Assembly: GCA_937872275.1 (NCBI GenBank)
Contig: CALMSE010000338.1
Location: 1 to 7,988 of the forward strand
Direction: 5' to 3'
DNA length: 7,988 nt
Source of the DNA: an uncultured Leucobacter sp.
GTDB lineage: Bacteria > Actinomycetota > Actinomycetes > Actinomycetales > Microbacteriaceae
How positions within the stretch are numbered: the stretch's first letter is position 1; each line of letters begins with the position of its first letter. A program made the translations under genes and the position numbers. Of this stretch, positions 5,810 to 7,988 are shown in pieces. The notes beneath the pieces are model-generated. The model saw nothing but the letters and a program-made list of their open reading frames with translations. It made no database searches and was not told where the DNA came from.

Positions 5810-7033
5810 ATGAGCGACGGTATGGGCAATGGCGGATCTTTGGATGGTCTGCTGGTGGTGGACCTGTCCCGGGCGTTGGCGGGCCCGCACGCGGGGCAGA
5901 TGCTCGGGGATCTCGGTGCCCGGGTGATCAAGGTCGAGGCCCCGGGCACGGGGGACGATACCCGGTCGTGGGGGCCGCCGTTCGTCGACGGCTCCGATGG
6001 GGGGTCGTATTCGACGTACTTCCTGTCGTGCAACCGGAACAAGGAGTCCATCGCTCTGGATCTGAAGTCCGACGACGGTCGTGCCGTGTTGACCGGACTC
6101 TTGCAGCGCGCGGATGTGCTGATCGAGAACTTCCGGACCGGGGTCATGGATCGGCTCGGGTTCGGCACGAGCGTGCTCGCGGAGCTGAACCCTGGCCTGA
6201 TCGTGTTGTCGATCTCGGGGTTCGGGCACGACGGCCCGGAAGGGGGGCGGGCGGGGTATGACCAGATCGCGCAGGGCGAGGCGGGGCTGATGTCGATCAC
6301 GGGGTCGGGGCCGGAGGATCCGCAGCGGGTGGGGACCCCGATCGCGGATCTGTTGGGCGGGATCCACGGCGTGGTCGGTGTGCTCGCTGCCCTGCACGAG
6401 CGGCATCAGACGGGGAAGGGCCGGGTGGTGCGGGCGTCGCTGTTGTCGGCGCTCGTGGGGGTGCACGCGTTCCAGGGCACGAGGTTCCTGGTCGCGGGGG
6501 AGACGCCCCGCGCGCAGGGCAATCATCATCCCTCGATCGCGCCGTATGGCCTGTTCCGGTGTCGGGGCGGGGCGGTGCAGATCAGTGTGGGGAGCGAGCG
6601 CCTGTGGCGGGGGTTCTGCCAGGAGTTCGGCCTGGATCCCGAGACGGCGGGGTTGGCGTCGAATCCGGAGCGGGTCGGCAACCGTGAGGAGACGATCCGG
6701 TTCGTCGAGGCCGCGTTCGCCGATATCGACGCGGGGGTGCTGCTCGCGCGGCTCGCTTCGGCGGGGATTCCGGCGGGGAGGGTGCGGACTCTGGACGAGG
6801 TGTACGAGTGGGATCAGGTGCGCTCGCAGGGGCTGATCGTGGGGGTGGAGCATGAGGTGCTTGGGAGTATCTCGTTGCCGGGTCCTGCGATCCGGTTCTT
6901 CGATGTGGGCGGGGAGGGTGAGACGGAGCGGTCCCGGAGGGTGCATGCGGCGCCGCCGGTGCTGGACCAGCACGGGGACACGATCCGCGCATGGCTCGCC
7001 GAAGACGGGAACGCGCCCGGAGGCGCCCGATGA
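5810..7033 (+). CDS. Class III CoA-transferase (CaiB/BaiF/Frc family)
   Basis: This 407-residue enzyme transfers CoA from a donor thioester to a carboxylic acid. The N-terminal Rossmann-like part shows the hallmark LLVVDLSRALAGPHAGQML and GARVIKVEAPGTGDDTR, followed by FLSCNRNKESIALDL and ADVLIENFRTGVMDRLG. The catalytic Asp, which in formyl-CoA transferase (Asp169) forms the acyl anhydride, is Asp at about 180 in GTPIADLLGGIHG. GYDQIAQGEAGLMS and HERHQTGKG are further family signatures. Length is normal (about 390-430). AAGGGA at 5797-5802 lies seven bases before ATG 5810; an ATG at 5822 is a weaker alternative. Codon use differs visibly from the neighbours: many GGG, CGG and TTG codons, where flanking genes prefer GGC, CGC and CTC. 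It probably activates the acid released by the amidase (inference). Acceptor and donor are unknown. Confidence 0.93.
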   Translation: MSDGMGNGGSLDGLLVVDLSRALAGPHAGQMLGDLGARVIKVEAPGTGDDTRSWGPPFVDGSDGGSYSTYFLSCNRNKESIALDLKSDDGRAVLTGLLQRADVLIENFRTGVMDRLGFGTSVLAELNPGLIVLSISGFGHDGPEGGRAGYDQIAQGEAGLMSITGSGPEDPQRVGTPIADLLGGIHGVVGVLAALHERHQTGKGRVVRASLLSALVGVHAFQGTRFLVAGETPRAQGNHHPSIAPYGLFRCRGGAVQISVGSERLWRGFCQEFGLDPETAGLASNPERVGNREETIRFVEAAFADIDAGVLLARLASAGIPAGRVRTLDEVYEWDQVRSQGLIVGVEHEVLGSISLPGPAIRFFDVGGEGETERSRRVHAAPPVLDQHGDTIRAWLAEDGNAPGGAR

Positions 7034-7988
7034 GCGCCGCACCCGCCCGCGCGGCCCGGCTCACCGCGCGCGAGCTCATCGAGTCGATCGCGGATCCGGA
7101 CAGCTACCAGTCCTGGGACTCCCCGCCGGTCGAGCCGGAGCTCGGGCCGGAATATGCCGCCGAGCTCCGGGCGGCCGCGGAGAAGAGCGGCGTCGACGAG
7201 TCGATCATCACGGGCGAGGCGCGGATCGATGGCCGCCGCGTCGCGTTGATCGCGTGCGAGTTCGCGTTTCTCGCCGGATCGATCGGGCTCGCCGCCGCGG
7301 AGCGCTTCGTCGAGGCGATGGAGCGGGCGACCGCGGAGCGGCTGCCCGTGCTCGCGTCGACGGCGTCGGGCGGCACCCGGATGCAGGAGGGCACGGTCGC
7401 GTTCGTCGCGATGGTCAAGATCAGCGCCGCGGTCGCCGCGCATCAGACGGCCGGTCTGCCCTACCTCACCTATCTGCGCCACCCCTCGACCGGGGGCGCG
7501 CTCGCGTCGTTCGGGTCGCTCGGGCAGGTCACGGTCGCCGAGCCGGGCGCCCTGGTCGGGTTCCTCGGCCCGCGCGTGTACGAGGCGATCTACGGGAAGC
7601 CCTTTCCGGCCGGCGTGCAGCGGGCGGAGAACCTCGCGAAGCACGGCATCATCGACGGAGTGCTGCCCGCGACGGAACTGCGCGAGGTGGTCTCGCGCAC
7701 GCTCCGCCTGCTCGAGCGGCCCACGCACGCCGAGCTCGTCGCGCGCGCGAGGACCGCGGGCGCGGCGGGAGACGACCCCGCCGGGTCGTCCGACGCCTGG
7801 GACTCGGTGATCCGCACCCGCGATCGTCGCCGGCCCGGCCTGCGCGAACTGCTGCGCCGCGCGGCGACCGACGTGGTGCCGCTCTCGGGCACCGGGCAGG
7901 GCGAGCGCGACCCCGGCCTGGCGCTCTGCCTGGCCCGCTTCGGCGGCATCCCCGCGGTCGTCGTCGGCCAGGATCGGCGCACGCAGCG
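7030..7988 (+). CDS. Fused beta-alpha acyl-CoA carboxyltransferase (AccD/AccA-like), 3' end outside window
   Basis: The gene starts at ATG 7030, overlapping the CoA-transferase stop (ATGA), with GGAGG at 7019-7023. The 319 visible residues cover a complete AccD-like beta domain and the beginning of an AccA-like alpha domain. Beta-domain hallmarks are SGGTRMQEG (about 113-121), PYLTYLRHPSTGGALASFGS (about 144-163), EPGALVGFLGPRVYEAI (about 171-187) and the tail GVQRAENLAKHGIIDGVLP. A variable linker (about 232-258) leads to the alpha part, RPGLRELLRRAATDV and GLALCLARFGGIPAVVVG. In biotin-dependent carboxylases these domains move carboxyl groups between carboxybiotin and an acyl-CoA. The Cys4 zinc ribbon found at the N-terminus of E. 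coli-type AccD is absent. Malonate decarboxylase subunits MdcD/MdcE share this fold and are an alternative. No biotin carboxylase or biotin carrier gene is visible; they would have to lie downstream or elsewhere. Confidence 0.88.
   Translation, partial: MSAAPARAARLTARELIESIADPDSYQSWDSPPVEPELGPEYAAELRAAAEKSGVDESIITGEARIDGRRVALIACEFAFLAGSIGLAAAERFVEAMERATAERLPVLASTASGGTRMQEGTVAFVAMVKISAAVAAHQTAGLPYLTYLRHPSTGGALASFGSLGQVTVAEPGALVGFLGPRVYEAIYGKPFPAGVQRAENLAKHGIIDGVLPATELREVVSRTLRLLERPTHAELVARARTAGAAGDDPAGSSDAWDSVIRTRDRRRPGLRELLRRAATDVVPLSGTGQGERDPGLALCLARFGGIPAVVVGQDRRTQ

Noticed and set aside
5802..5813. ATG at 5802 overlapping the amidase stop as start of the CoA-transferase
   Set aside because: This frame reads ATG ACC GTA TGA and stops after three codons; the real start is ATG 5810, with AAGGGA upstream.
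4186..6300. Minus-strand open frame of 704 codons opposite the ATPase end, amidase and CoA-transferase
   Set aside because: It crosses three well-supported genes on the other strand and shows only Arg/Ala/Pro-rich sequence without motifs; a GC-rich antisense shadow.
1..7988. CRISPR arrays, tRNA or rRNA genes, insertion sequences, attachment sites
   Set aside because: I looked for regularly spaced repeats, tRNA-like cloverleaf ends, transposase motifs and flanking inverted repeats and saw none; the DNA is accounted for by the listed genes.

Overview
The window is very GC-rich, almost completely coding and tightly packed. Its genes strongly prefer codons ending in C or G. The features that suggest an actinobacterium are the double-domain Lrp regulator, the lipoprotein-anchored NMT1/SsuA-type ABC importer, and the fused beta-alpha carboxyltransferase without a zinc ribbon. 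Among actinobacteria, a Microbacteriaceae-like genus is my guess from overall style only; nothing in the window fixes the taxon.

Layout. Bases 1-639 hold the first 213 codons of a minus-strand Lrp/AsnC-family regulator that runs off the left edge. Bases 640-824 are the only real intergenic space: a divergent control region with an AT-rich island, face-to-face candidate promoters, a small inverted repeat and a leader hairpin. From 825 to the right edge lie seven plus-strand genes with little or no spacing: substrate-binding lipoprotein, permease A, permease B, ATPase, amidase (GTG start overlapping the ATPase stop), class III CoA-transferase, and a fused acyl-CoA carboxyltransferase (ATG overlapping the preceding stop) that is cut by the window end. 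No terminator-like hairpin followed by a T-run was seen between any of them, so they look like one operon.

How the genes could work together (inference). The regulator, probably responding to a small amino-acid-like or amide ligand, controls an ABC importer. The imported compound, or something derived from it, carries a carboxamide that the amidase hydrolyses to a carboxylate plus ammonia. The CoA-transferase activates the carboxylate as a CoA thioester. The carboxyltransferase then adds or removes a carboxyl group on that thioester, which would need a biotin carrier and, for carboxylation, a biotin carboxylase encoded elsewhere. This order (import, amide hydrolysis, CoA activation, carboxyl transfer) is a coherent catabolic route, but no substrate can be read from the sequence. 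The individual families are all known; the combination is what deserves attention.
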